A DNA stretch of 64,000 nt, from assembly GCA_965202895.1 (NCBI GenBank), contig OZ241901.1, positions 3,906,001 to 3,970,000 of the forward strand. Direction: 5' to 3'. The notes below the pieces were generated by a model. That model did no database searches. It saw only the letters and a program-made list of their open reading frames with translations, and was not told the origin of the DNA. The DNA is from JAJDXW01 sp965202895. Its GTDB lineage: Bacteria; Pseudomonadota; Gammaproteobacteria; HK1. The translations under genes were made by a program, and so were the position numbers. Positions 29,550 through 38,111 of the stretch are shown piece by piece. Positions within the stretch are counted from its first letter, which is position 1. Each line of letters opens with the position of its first letter.

Positions 29550-32060
29550 ATGGATCCTTCGTCCGAGCCGTCCGAGAGCCCGATCGCGAGGGACCCCGTC
29601 TGCGGGATGGAGGTCGCGGCCGCGAACGGGCCGCTCGCGCTGGAGCACCAGGGGCGCTCGTACCGCTTCTGCGGCGAGCCGTGCCGCCGGAAATTCGCCG
29701 CGGCGCCCGCCGGCTATCTGGAGTCGTGCGACCCGGTCTGCGGCATGACCGTCGATCGCGCCTCGGCCCGGGACGCGGCCACGCACGCCGGGAAGCCGTT
29801 CTTCTTCTGCTCGAAGCGGTGCCGGGCCCGCTTCGAAGCAGCGCCCCAGGACTTCATCGGCGACCGTCGTATCGAGCCGGAGCCGGCGCCCCCGGGCACG
29901 CGCTTCACCTGTCCGATGGACCCGGAGATCGTTCGCGATTCCGCCGGGGACTGCCCGATCTGCGGCATGGCGCTCGAGCCGATGGCGCCTTCTCCGGACG
30001 ATGGACCCAACCCCGAGCTCGTCGACTTCCGGCGGCGCCTCCGGATCGGGGCGCCGCTCGGGCTCGCCCTCCTGGCGCTCGAGATGGGTGGCCACCTCGG
30101 ACTGCCTTTCGCCGCATGGCTCGGGCCGCGGGCCCACGCCTGGCTCCAGCTTGCGCTGGCGACGCCGATCGTGGGGTGGATCGCGTTGCCGTTCTTCCGG
30201 CGGGGCTGGTCCTCGGTCGTCAACCGAAGCCCCAACATGTGGACCCTGATCGCGCTCGGTGCGGGCGCCTCCTATGCCTTCAGCGTCGCCGCGGTTCTCG
30301 CTCCGGATCTCTTCCCTTCTTCCGTGCGCGGCCCCCACGGCCTGCCTCCCGTGTACTTCGAGGCCGCCGCGCTGATCCTCGTCCTCGTCCTCGCCGGGCA
30401 GGTGGTCGAGCTCGGCGCGCGCGAGCGCACCGGCGACGCCATCCGGGCGCTGCTCGACCTCGCGCCGAAGTCCGCCCGGCGGGTGGGGGACGGGGGCGAC
30501 GAGGACGTGCCGGTCGAGGCGGTCGGCGTGGGCGACCGACTTCTGGTCCGGCCCGGCGAGAGCGTCCCGGTCGACGGGGTGGTTCTCGACGGCCACTCCG
30601 CGGTGGACGAGAGCATGCTGACCGGCGAGCCGATCCCGGTGGAGAAGGGGCCGGGCGGGACGGTAACCGGAGGAACGCTCAACCGTTCGGGATCGTTCAC
30701 GATGCGCGCCGAGGGGGTCGGCGCGGACACCGTCCTTGCGCGGATCGTCGACATGGTCGCCCGGGCGCAGCGCAGCCGGGCGCCGGTGCAGGCGCTCGTG
30801 GACCGCGTCGCGCGCCGGTTCGTGCCGGGGGTGATCGCGGTCGCCGCGGTCGCGTTCGCGGCGTGGTCCGTGTTCGGCCCCGACCCGGCCCTCTCCCACG
30901 CGATGGTGGCGGCGGTCAGCGTTCTCGTCATCGCCTGTCCGTGCGCCCTCGGGCTCGCCACGCCGATGTCGATCATGGTGGCGGCAGGCCGGGGTGCGCG
31001 GGCCGGGGTTCTCGTTCGGGACGCCGGAGCGCTGGAGAGCCTCGCAAGGGCCGACGTGCTGCTCGTCGACAAGACCGGCACCCTGACCGAAGGCGCCCCC
31101 GAGCTGACCGACGTGGCCGCGGTGGGCGGCGGCCCGGATGCGGATCGGCTCCTCTCGCTCTCCGCCTCCCTCGAACGCGGCTCGGAGCACCCGCTCGCTT
31201 CGGCTCTCGTCAGGGGCGCCGCGGAGCGCGGCGCCAAGCTCCTCGGGGCGGAAGACTTCCGGGCGATCCCCGGCAAGGGGGTCCGGGGCCGGGTCGCCGG
31301 CCACGACGTCGCGCTCGGCAACGCGGCCCTGATGCGCGGCCTCGGGGTCGACCCCGGCGGGCTCGACGAAGCCGGTGCGACGCTCCAGGAGGCCGGGAAG
31401 ACCGTGATGTTCGTTGTCGTGGACGGCGTGCTCCGGGGGCTCGTGGCCGCCGCGGACCCGGTCCGGCCGACCGCCCGGGGCGCCCTCGACAGGCTCCGGG
31501 GCGCGGGCCTTCGCATCGTGATGGCGACCGGCGACAGCCGGCGTGCGGCCCGCGTGGTTGCGCGGGGCCTCGACATCGACGACTGGCGGGCGGAGGCGAC
31601 CCCGGAGGACAAGCGCGACCTCGTCGCCGGGCTGAAGGACGAAGGCCATTGCGTCGCCATGGTGGGCGACGGCATCAACGATGCGCCGGCGCTCGCGGCC
31701 GCGGACGTCGGGATCGCGATGGGAACCGGGGCGGACGTGGCGGTCAGGAGCGCCGGGGTGACCGTGATGGGGGGTGACCTCACGGGGCTCGCCCGCGCGC
31801 ACCGCCTCGCGGGCGAGACGCTGCGCAACGTCCGGCAGAACCTGTTCTTCGCCTTCGTCTACAACGTGGTGGGGGTGGCGGTGGCCGCCGGCGCGTTCTA
31901 CCCGGCGTTCGGGGTGCTCCTCACCCCGGTCTTCGCCGCCCTCGCGATGAGCCTCTCCTCGGTATCCGTCATCGCGAACGCCCTGCGCCTTCGAGCCATC
32001 CCGCTGGAGCGCCGGCCGCCGCCGGCCCGGCAAGAGAAGCCGGCGGCCGGCAACCGGTGA
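29550..32060 (+). CDS. copA: Copper-exporting P1B-type ATPase with two YHS domains and a HMBD
   Basis: 836 residues. The N-terminus carries two YHS-type Cys motifs (DPVCGM at 16-20 and at 61-66, each followed by a CxxxC zinc-ribbon-like end) and a heavy-metal-binding segment (FTCPMDPEIVRDSAGDCPIC, residues 119-138) instead of ordinary CxxC domains. The transport core is complete: TGE phosphatase motif at 358-360, the CPC ion-binding motif at 463-465, the phosphorylation site DKTGT with D507, and the hinge GDGINDAP. It exports Cu(I) to the periplasm. The CueR-type promoter upstream supports copper induction. Copper export beside cytochrome maturation genes is a plausible functional link, but the gene is on the opposite strand to ccm. 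Confidence 0.93.
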   Translation: MDPSSEPSESPIARDPVCGMEVAAANGPLALEHQGRSYRFCGEPCRRKFAAAPAGYLESCDPVCGMTVDRASARDAATHAGKPFFFCSKRCRARFEAAPQDFIGDRRIEPEPAPPGTRFTCPMDPEIVRDSAGDCPICGMALEPMAPSPDDGPNPELVDFRRRLRIGAPLGLALLALEMGGHLGLPFAAWLGPRAHAWLQLALATPIVGWIALPFFRRGWSSVVNRSPNMWTLIALGAGASYAFSVAAVLAPDLFPSSVRGPHGLPPVYFEAAALILVLVLAGQVVELGARERTGDAIRALLDLAPKSARRVGDGGDEDVPVEAVGVGDRLLVRPGESVPVDGVVLDGHSAVDESMLTGEPIPVEKGPGGTVTGGTLNRSGSFTMRAEGVGADTVLARIVDMVARAQRSRAPVQALVDRVARRFVPGVIAVAAVAFAAWSVFGPDPALSHAMVAAVSVLVIACPCALGLATPMSIMVAAGRGARAGVLVRDAGALESLARADVLLVDKTGTLTEGAPELTDVAAVGGGPDADRLLSLSASLERGSEHPLASALVRGAAERGAKLLGAEDFRAIPGKGVRGRVAGHDVALGNAALMRGLGVDPGGLDEAGATLQEAGKTVMFVVVDGVLRGLVAAADPVRPTARGALDRLRGAGLRIVMATGDSRRAARVVARGLDIDDWRAEATPEDKRDLVAGLKDEGHCVAMVGDGINDAPALAAADVGIAMGTGADVAVRSAGVTVMGGDLTGLARAHRLAGETLRNVRQNLFFAFVYNVVGVAVAAGAFYPAFGVLLTPVFAALAMSLSSVSVIANALRLRAIPLERRPPPARQEKPAAGNR

Positions 32061-32134
32061 AACCTCCGCGCCGGGAGCCTGCGCCGCGGAGCCCTTCCGG
32101 AGGCGTTGGCGAGGGCGGATCCCGCAAGAAAACC

Positions 32135-32156
32135 GGATGATACGGACCAATCATCC
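32135..32156. terminator. Weak hairpin between convergent copA and ccmG
   Basis: GGATGA and TCATCC pair across 10 bases in the 105-base convergent gap between copA and ccmG. The stem is short and there is no T run, so a shared terminator is only suggested by position. Confidence 0.3.
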
Positions 32157-32165
32157 CGAGCCCGG

Positions 32166-32753
32166 TTACGTATCGCCTCCGGAACGGGGAGGGTTCCCGG
32201 AAGCCTTCGGCGGCGCCGGCTCCCGGCCCGTCCCTTCCCGGAGGCGGCGGAGGAGGGGACCGATCGTCTCCTCCCAGTCCTTCTCCGCGATCGGCCCGAC
32301 GTGCTTGTGGGCGATCGCTCCCTCGCGGTCGATCACGAAAGTCTCCGGGACCCCGTACACCCCGAGGTCGAGACCGACCTTGCCGTCACGGTCGTGGCCG
32401 CTCCGGCGGTAGGGGTCACCGAGCCGGTCGAGCCACCGGATCGCATCCTCGCGCTCGTCCTTGTAGTTGAGGCCGTAGATCGGCGCCTCTCCGGAGGCGG
32501 CCAGCCTGAGCAGGAGCGGGTGCTCGGCCCGGCACGCCGCGCACCAGCTCGCCCACACGTTGAGCAGGCTCGGCCCTTCCCGGAGGGCCTCGGACCGCAG
32601 CTCGCCGCCGCGCACCCCGGACAGGACGAAGGAGGGAAGCGTCCGGCCGACCAGAGGGGACGAGACCACGCCCGGGTCCCGTTGAAGGCCGGAATAGAGC
32701 AGCCCCGCGAGTGCGGCGAACACCGCGATCGGAACGAGGAAGGAGACCTTCAC
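32166..32753 (-). CDS. ccmG: Cytochrome c biogenesis thioredoxin CcmG/DsbE
   Basis: 195 residues from GTG 32753, preceded by GGAGAG at good distance; an ATG seven codons upstream lacks a ribosome site. The N-terminus is a membrane anchor (FLVPIAVFAALAGLLYSGL). The active site is WASWCAACRAEH with C71 and C74, and LGVYGVPETFVIDREG is the conserved CcmG signature loop. It reduces CcmH and apocytochrome c in the periplasm. In normal operons ccmH and ccmI follow at once; here they are about 29 kb away. Confidence 0.93.
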   Translation of the reverse strand: MKVSFLVPIAVFAALAGLLYSGLQRDPGVVSSPLVGRTLPSFVLSGVRGGELRSEALREGPSLLNVWASWCAACRAEHPLLLRLAASGEAPIYGLNYKDEREDAIRWLDRLGDPYRRSGHDRDGKVGLDLGVYGVPETFVIDREGAIAHKHVGPIAEKDWEETIGPLLRRLREGTGREPAPPKASGNPPRSGGDT

Positions 32754-32849
32754 CTCGGCCTCTCCGTGCGGCATGACGAGCCGCGGCGCCCGACGGCCGA
32801 AGCCGGCCGGCGCCGCCGGGTCCGGCCGGACGCCGCCCGTTCGCCGGGG

Positions 32850-33686
32850 CTACGCGGTGTGCTCTCGGGAGACACTCGTCCGGAGCCCGGCGAGCCGATC
32901 GAGGCCGCCGCGGAGCAGCGGGTTGAATTCCTCCGGGGCCTCGACGTTGGAGAAGTGGCGGCGGCTCTCGACGACGTGCAGCTCGGAGCCGCCGATCCCG
33001 TCCCGGAGCTCCTCGCTCCGGACCACCGGGGTGACCGGATCGTCGCCCGCGGCGATGATCCGGGTGGGGGCGCGTATCCGGTGCAGCGACCCCCGATACG
33101 CGAGCCCGGCGACCGCCGAAGTACCGCCGAGATAGCCCGCGACGGGGGTCTTCACGAAGACCTCGCGGACCGCGTGATAGCCGGGGCCCTCCGCATCGAC
33201 GTAGTCGTCGGTGAACCAGAGCCGCCTGGTCATCTCCCAGACCGGCTCCATGCCGCCCTCGCGGACCACCGCCTGGCGCTCCGCGACCCAGCCGCGATAC
33301 CAGGGCGTCGACCACGAGGTCGTGTTGCAGAGGGTGAGGGAGGCGATCCGCTCCGGGTGGTGGATGCCGAGACCCTGGCCGATCATCCCCCCGGTGGAGA
33401 TCCCGACCCAGTGGACCCGGCCGAGATCGAGGGCGTCCATCAGGCCCACCGCATCACGGACGAACCCGGCGAGCGTGTACGGTCCGGGCGGGGCGTCGGT
33501 ATCGCCGTGCCCCCGCCAGTCGTAACGGAGCAGCCGGTAGCGGTCCGCGAGAGCGGGGACCTGGTAGTCCCAGATCCGATGGCTGGTGCCCATCGCGTGC
33601 GCCATCATCACCACCGGGCCTTCCGCCGCGCCGTCCCAACGGTACGCGATCTCGATGTCGCCGACCCGGATCCTGTCCACGCTCAT
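32850..33686 (-). CDS. Alpha/beta hydrolase, 3-oxoadipate enol-lactonase-like
   Basis: 278 residues from ATG 33686 (ATGGAGGC directly before it gives a ribosome site). LLRYDWRGHGDTDAPPGPYT, HWVGISTGGMIGQGLGIHHP (nucleophile Ser in G-I-S-T-G) and a late SRRHFSNVEAPEEFN with the catalytic His match PcaD-type and related hydrolases. The substrate cannot be told from sequence. It separates ccmF from ccmG, which are adjacent in other genomes, so it is an intruder in the ccm operon. A CMD-family gene is at 57.6 kb, but the two are not linked. Confidence 0.8.
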   Translation of the reverse strand: MSVDRIRVGDIEIAYRWDGAAEGPVVMMAHAMGTSHRIWDYQVPALADRYRLLRYDWRGHGDTDAPPGPYTLAGFVRDAVGLMDALDLGRVHWVGISTGGMIGQGLGIHHPERIASLTLCNTTSWSTPWYRGWVAERQAVVREGGMEPVWEMTRRLWFTDDYVDAEGPGYHAVREVFVKTPVAGYLGGTSAVAGLAYRGSLHRIRAPTRIIAAGDDPVTPVVRSEELRDGIGGSELHVVESRRHFSNVEAPEEFNPLLRGGLDRLAGLRTSVSREHTA

Positions 33687-34059
33687 GCCTCCATGTCTCG
33701 CACAGGGCCGCCCGCGCATCCCTCCGGGAGCGGGTCGTGGACCATCACCGCCATCGCCTCGTTCCCGTTCCAATGGTCGTACAGACTCCCCGCCAACGCG
33801 CTCGCGCGACCCCGGTGCTGAAGCCGCAGAGCGAGCCCGCCTCGGCGAACATCACGAGCGCGCCCAGGCAGCGCGCGCCGGAGAGCGGCGCAAGGGCCAA
33901 CCGCACGAGGACGATGTTGACGCCCGGAGCAATACGATCGACCCGAACGCCTTCACGAGGAGAAATTCGATCGAGCTCATCGACGATGGTTGCGAGAAGT
34001 GGTCGACCCGGCAGACGGAATCGGTTCCATGACCTCCGAGCCTTCGAGTGATTGCGCGA
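33687..34059. other. Gene-free gap between ccmF and hydrolase
   Basis: 373 bases between ccmF and the hydrolase. Short frames on both strands show no domain pattern. The segment is a little less GC-rich than its neighbours, which suits an insertion scar. I see no repeat family member in it beyond a short GGAATCGGTTC match to R3. Confidence 0.5.
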
Positions 34060-36045
34060 TCAAGGCCGTTCCGCGGCAGGCGCCGCCGCCTCGCCGCCGA
34101 GGAGGGTCCGCAGCGGGTCGCGGATGCCGGCGGCGGCCGTCCGGCGGCGGTATCGGCGATCCGAGGCCGCGAGCGCGCCTCCGAACGCCATCAGGATCGC
34201 CCCGAGCCAGATCCAGCGCACGAAGGGCTTGTAGTGCAGCCGCACCGACCAGGCTCCTCCCCCGAGAGGCTCCCCGAGGGCGGCGTAGAGGTCCCGGGTG
34301 AAGCCGGGGTCGATCCCCGCCTCGGTCATCGGCCGGGCCTGGCTCGCATAGGTGCGCTTCTCGGGAGCGAGGCGGGCGACCGGGCGTCCCTTCCGGGTGA
34401 CGACGATCTCCGCCCGCCGGGCCCGGTAGTTCGGGCCCGCGACGTCGCGCACCCCCTGGAGACGGAAATCGTGTCCCGCGACCTCGACGGAGTCGCCGGG
34501 GGCGAGCCGCACCACCCGCTCGACCTCGAGCACGCTCACCAGGCAGACGCCCGCGAGAGTGGCCGCGAACCCGACGTGGGCGAGGCTCATCCCCAGGAAC
34601 CCCCGCGGCAGGCGGAGCAGATCGCGCGGGGCCCGCACCCGTTCCGCGGCCGAACGGACCGTCGAGCCGACGATCCAGAGTGCAAGGCCCGCCGCCGCCG
34701 CCGCCGCCGCCGAGTGGGTGAGAAAGGCGGCGGCGACGCCTCCCGCGGCCGCCGCCGCGAGGACCACGCCGAGGAGCCGAGCCAGCCGGTCCGCCCGGTC
34801 CCGTCTCCAGCGCGCGAGCATCCCGAGCGCGACGAGGACGGCGAGCGGGACCATGAGAGGGACGAAGATGCGGTCGAAGTATGGGCGGCCGACCGAGATC
34901 TGCCCGAGGCCGAGGCTGTCCATGAGCAGTGGATAGAGGGTGCCGAGGAGGACGGCGGCGGCCGCCGCGGTGAGCAGCACGTTGTTCGCGAGAAGCATCG
35001 TCTCGCGTGAACAGACCGCGAACCCCCCGCCCCCCGCCAACCCTCCGGCCCGCCACGCGTAGAGCGCGAGCGCGCCTCCGGCGACGAGGCCGAGGAAGAC
35101 GAGCACGAAGACGCCCCGCGCCGGGTCGTTGGCGAATGCGTGCACCGAGACCAGCACCCCGGAGCGCACGATGAAGGTTCCGAGGAGGCTGAGCGAGAAG
35201 CCGAAGATCGCGAGCAGCACGGTCCACGCCCTGAACGTACCGCGCTTCTCCGCGACGGCGAGCGAATGGATGAGGGCGGTGGCGGCGAGCCACGGGATGA
35301 AGGAGGCGTTCTCCACGGGGTCCCAGAACCACCACCCGCCCCATCCGAGCTCGTAGTAGGCCCACCAGCTTCCGCCCGCGATGCCGAGGGTGAGGAAGGT
35401 CCAGGCGACGGTCGTCCAGGGGCGGGTCCAGCGGGTCCAGGCCGCGTCGACCCGCCCCTCCGACAGGGCCGCGACCGCGAACGCGAACGGGACCGCGAGC
35501 CCCACGTAGCCCATGTAGAGGACGGGGGGATGGACGATGAGGCCGACGTCCTGGAGCAGGGGGTTGAGGTCCCGTCCCGCGGCCGCGGCGGGGAGGAGGC
35601 GGGCGAACGGGTTCGAGGTGAACAGCATGAAGCACAGAAAGCCCGCCGCGATGAAGCCTAGGACCGCGAGCACCCGGGCGGAGACCTCGCGCGGCAGGCT
35701 CCGGCTGCGCGCCGCGACGGCGAGCGTCCAGCCGCTCAGGATGAGCGACCAGAGGAGGAGCGAGCCCTCGTGGGCGCCCCATACGGCGGCGATCCGGTAA
35801 TGCAGGGGGAGGAGCACGTTCGAGTTCGCGGCGACGTAGAGAACCGAGAAGTCGTTCGCCGCGAACGCCCATGCGAGGCACGCGAAGGCGAGGAGATGGA
35901 ACACGAACAGCCCGGCCGCGGCGCTCGGGGCCACCGCCATCCACCGCGGGTCGGAGCGCACCGCGCCCGCGAACGGCCCGGCCGCGAGGACGAGGGCGGT
36001 CAGGAGCGCGAGGATGAGGGCGAAGTGGCCGAGCTCGGGGATCAT
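34060..36045 (-). CDS. ccmF: Heme lyase subunit CcmF
   Basis: 661 residues, many membrane helices. The WWD domain GGWWFWDPVENASFIPWL near residue 230 is diagnostic, and conserved periplasmic His residues lie in LHYRIAAVWGAHEGSLLLW and VGLIVHPPVLYMGYVG. CcmF takes heme from CcmE and with CcmH and CcmI attaches it to apocytochrome c. ATG 36045 overlaps the ccmE stop. The length is normal. Confidence 0.97.
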   Translation of the reverse strand: MIPELGHFALILALLTALVLAAGPFAGAVRSDPRWMAVAPSAAAGLFVFHLLAFACLAWAFAANDFSVLYVAANSNVLLPLHYRIAAVWGAHEGSLLLWSLILSGWTLAVAARSRSLPREVSARVLAVLGFIAAGFLCFMLFTSNPFARLLPAAAAGRDLNPLLQDVGLIVHPPVLYMGYVGLAVPFAFAVAALSEGRVDAAWTRWTRPWTTVAWTFLTLGIAGGSWWAYYELGWGGWWFWDPVENASFIPWLAATALIHSLAVAEKRGTFRAWTVLLAIFGFSLSLLGTFIVRSGVLVSVHAFANDPARGVFVLVFLGLVAGGALALYAWRAGGLAGGGGFAVCSRETMLLANNVLLTAAAAAVLLGTLYPLLMDSLGLGQISVGRPYFDRIFVPLMVPLAVLVALGMLARWRRDRADRLARLLGVVLAAAAAGGVAAAFLTHSAAAAAAAGLALWIVGSTVRSAAERVRAPRDLLRLPRGFLGMSLAHVGFAATLAGVCLVSVLEVERVVRLAPGDSVEVAGHDFRLQGVRDVAGPNYRARRAEIVVTRKGRPVARLAPEKRTYASQARPMTEAGIDPGFTRDLYAALGEPLGGGAWSVRLHYKPFVRWIWLGAILMAFGGALAASDRRYRRRTAAAGIRDPLRTLLGGEAAAPAAERP

Positions 36046-36503
36046 GGCCGGACCGTCGGATTCCCGATTGCCCGCTCCGCCGCGTTCGCCTCGCGCATCG
36101 AGTCCGCGACCGCGGGGGGCATGTAGGTCTCGTCGTGCTTCGCGAGCACCTCCTCGGCTTGCAGCACCCCGTGCGCGTCGATGCGGCCGAGGGCGACGAT
36201 CCCCTGGCCTTCCCGGAAGAGGTCGGGGAGGAGGCCGCGGTAGGCCACGGTCACCGACGCCGCGTGGTCGGCGAGATCGAAACGCACTTCGAGCTCCCCG
36301 GGCCGGCGGCGCACGCTGCCCTCGACCACGAGCCCGCCGAGTCGGATCCGGTTCCCGGGCGGCGGTCCCTCCGCCGCGAGCTGGCTCGGGGTGAAGAACC
36401 ACAGCATGTTCTCGCCGATCGCGAGGAAGGCGAGCGTCGCGGCGGCGGCGAGCCCGGCGGTCATCCCGGCCACGAGGGCCGTCCTTCGTTGCCGGCGGGT
36501 CAT
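36042..36503 (-). CDS. ccmE: Heme chaperone CcmE
   Basis: 153 residues. A single N-terminal membrane anchor is followed by an OB-fold domain (LGGLVVEGSVRRRPG, VEGSV...). The heme-binding motif is AEEVLAKHDETYMPP with H123, which binds heme covalently. CcmE receives heme from the CcmABCD complex and delivers it to CcmF. Overlaps both neighbours by 4 bases. Confidence 0.96.
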   Translation of the reverse strand: MTRRQRRTALVAGMTAGLAAAATLAFLAIGENMLWFFTPSQLAAEGPPPGNRIRLGGLVVEGSVRRRPGELEVRFDLADHAASVTVAYRGLLPDLFREGQGIVALGRIDAHGVLQAEEVLAKHDETYMPPAVADSMREANAAERAIGNPTVRP

Positions 36504-36685
36504 GGCGGGGGGGGGCGCGACCCGCCGCCCGAGGGGGGGGACGGCGCGGCGGCGCCCATCTCGCGGACGAGCCGGCGGCGGCGCACGATCGGCGCGGCGA
36601 GGTTGAGCGCGAGCACGACGAACGCCGCCCCGTATGCCGTCCACACGTAGAAGGCATACCCCCCCATGTGAAGGAGGTCGCTCAC
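36500..36685 (-). CDS. ccmD: Heme exporter protein CcmD
   Basis: 61 residues from GTG 36685, which overlaps the ccmC stop. It has the family opening SDLLHMGGYAFYVWTAYGAA, one membrane helix and a basic cytoplasmic end. CcmD stabilises the CcmABC complex and helps release heme-loaded CcmE. The Pro/Gly-rich tail is a little longer than usual. Confidence 0.9.
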   Translation of the reverse strand: MSDLLHMGGYAFYVWTAYGAAFVVLALNLAAPIVRRRRLVREMGAAAPSPPSGGGSRPPPP

Positions 36686-37404
36686 CCCCGGACCTCGCGG
36701 ACCCACCGGCGGCGCCGCTCGCGGTGGAGGATCTCGCAGCGCGCCCGCATGAGCAGCACGGTCACGAAGAAGAGGGTGAAGGCGGCCACCATCAGGAGCA
36801 AGGGGGCCAGCATCGACGGGTGGATGGAAGGCCCGTCGAGCCGGAACACGGTCGGCCCCTGGTGGAGGGTGTTCCACCATTCGACCGAGAAATGGATGAT
36901 CGGCAGATCGACGAGCCCGACGATGGCGAGGATCGCGCACGCCCGCGCGGCCTTCCGGGGGTCCGGGATCGCGCCGTGGAGGGCGATGATCCCGAGATAG
37001 AGGAAGAGGAGCACGAGCTCGGAGGTGAGCCGCGCGTCCCAGACCCACCACGCGCCCCACATCGGCTTCCCCCACAGAGCCCCGGTCAACAGGGCGAGGA
37101 ACGTGAACGACGCCCCGATGGGTGCGCAGGCGATCGTCACCGCCTCGGCGACCTTGGTCCGCCAGATGAGCCCGACCGCCGCGGCGCCCGCCATCGCCGC
37201 GTATACGAGAAGCGAGAGCCAGGCGCTCGGAACGTGGATGAAGATGATCCGGTACGCCTCTCCCTGCTGGTAGTCGGGCGGAGCGGCCACGAGGCCGCCC
37301 CACAGGCCCGCCGCCATCAGCGCCGCGCACGGCCATCCGAGCCACGGGAGGAGCCGTCCGGAGAGGTCGTGGAAGTGCTGCGGGGAGGCGTATCGCCGGA
37401 GCAT
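36682..37404 (-). CDS. ccmC: Heme-handling membrane protein CcmC
   Basis: 240 residues with six predicted membrane helices. The tryptophan-rich WWD motif WGAWWVWDARLTSELVLLF and heme-ligand histidines (FIHVPSAWLS, LIALHGAIPD region) are present. CcmC loads heme onto CcmE. ATG 37404; ccmB ends 20 bases upstream of this start. Confidence 0.96.
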   Translation of the reverse strand: MLRRYASPQHFHDLSGRLLPWLGWPCAALMAAGLWGGLVAAPPDYQQGEAYRIIFIHVPSAWLSLLVYAAMAGAAAVGLIWRTKVAEAVTIACAPIGASFTFLALLTGALWGKPMWGAWWVWDARLTSELVLLFLYLGIIALHGAIPDPRKAARACAILAIVGLVDLPIIHFSVEWWNTLHQGPTVFRLDGPSIHPSMLAPLLLMVAAFTLFFVTVLLMRARCEILHRERRRRWVREVRG

Positions 37405-37424
37405 GGTCCTCGCTCCCGCGCCCG

Positions 37425-38111
37425 CTACTCGGCGCCGACCGCGAGCGCCGCCCCCGTCGCGAACGGCGCGAGGGTGAGGGCGAGCGCGAGCAGTGCGGCG
37501 AGGAGGTAGAGCGGACCTGCCGCGGACACCCCGATCGCGGCCGCCCGCACCGCGAGGGCGCCGAAGACGAGCACCGGGACGAGAAGGGGGAGGGCGATGA
37601 GGGGCAGGAGGAGGCTCCGCCCCCGGACCCCGGCGGTCAGCGCGGCGCCGATCGCCCCGACGAGGCTCAGGGTCGGGGTGCCGAGGGCGAGGGCGCCGAG
37701 CAGGGCGGGAACGGAGCGGGGGGGAAGGGCGAGGAGCACCGCGACGGGCACGGAGGCGGCGAGCAGCGGAGGCCCGGTCAGGAGCCAGTGGGCGGCGATC
37801 CGCCCCGCCGCGAGGAGGGCGCGCGGATGGGGGCTCAGCAGGAGCTGGTCCAGCGACCCGTCTTCCAGATCCTCCCGGAACAGCCGGTCCAGCGAGAGCA
37901 GGGCGGCCAGCAGGGCCGCGATCCAGAGCGCCCCCGGGGCGACGGCGGCGAGGGTCGCCGGCCCCGCTCCCGATCCGAGCGGGAAGACCGCCGCCACCAC
38001 GACGAAGAAGGCCACAGGGGTCAGCGCCTCGGCGGGACGGCGCAGGGCCGCCCGGAGGTCCCGGCGCACGACGGCGGCGAACGCCCCGGCCGCGGATTCA
38101 GGCCGGTCCAA
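37425..38111 (-). CDS. ccmB: ABC transporter permease CcmB
   Basis: 228 residues with six membrane helices. FREDLEDGSLDQLLLSPHP and LPLIALPLLVPVLVFGA are characteristic CcmB segments. It forms the CcmAB ABC module that drives release of holo-CcmE. The start is probably TTG 38111, inside the last codons of ccmA (14-base overlap), because it gives a normal N-terminus before RRDLRAALRRPAEAL. A GTG a few codons later is an alternative. Confidence 0.9.
   Translation of the reverse strand: MDRPESAAGAFAAVVRRDLRAALRRPAEALTPVAFFVVVAAVFPLGSGAGPATLAAVAPGALWIAALLAALLSLDRLFREDLEDGSLDQLLLSPHPRALLAAGRIAAHWLLTGPPLLAASVPVAVLLALPPRSVPALLGALALGTPTLSLVGAIGAALTAGVRGRSLLLPLIALPLLVPVLVFGALAVRAAAIGVSAAGPLYLLAALLALALTLAPFATGAALAVGAE

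Noticed and set aside
29139..32150. 1003-codon minus frame opposite copA
   Set aside because: Shadow frame; copA is complete with all P-type ATPase motifs.
33774..34058. Short plus frames between the hydrolase and ccmF considered as a transposase remnant
   Set aside because: No conserved transposase block could be recognised in any frame.
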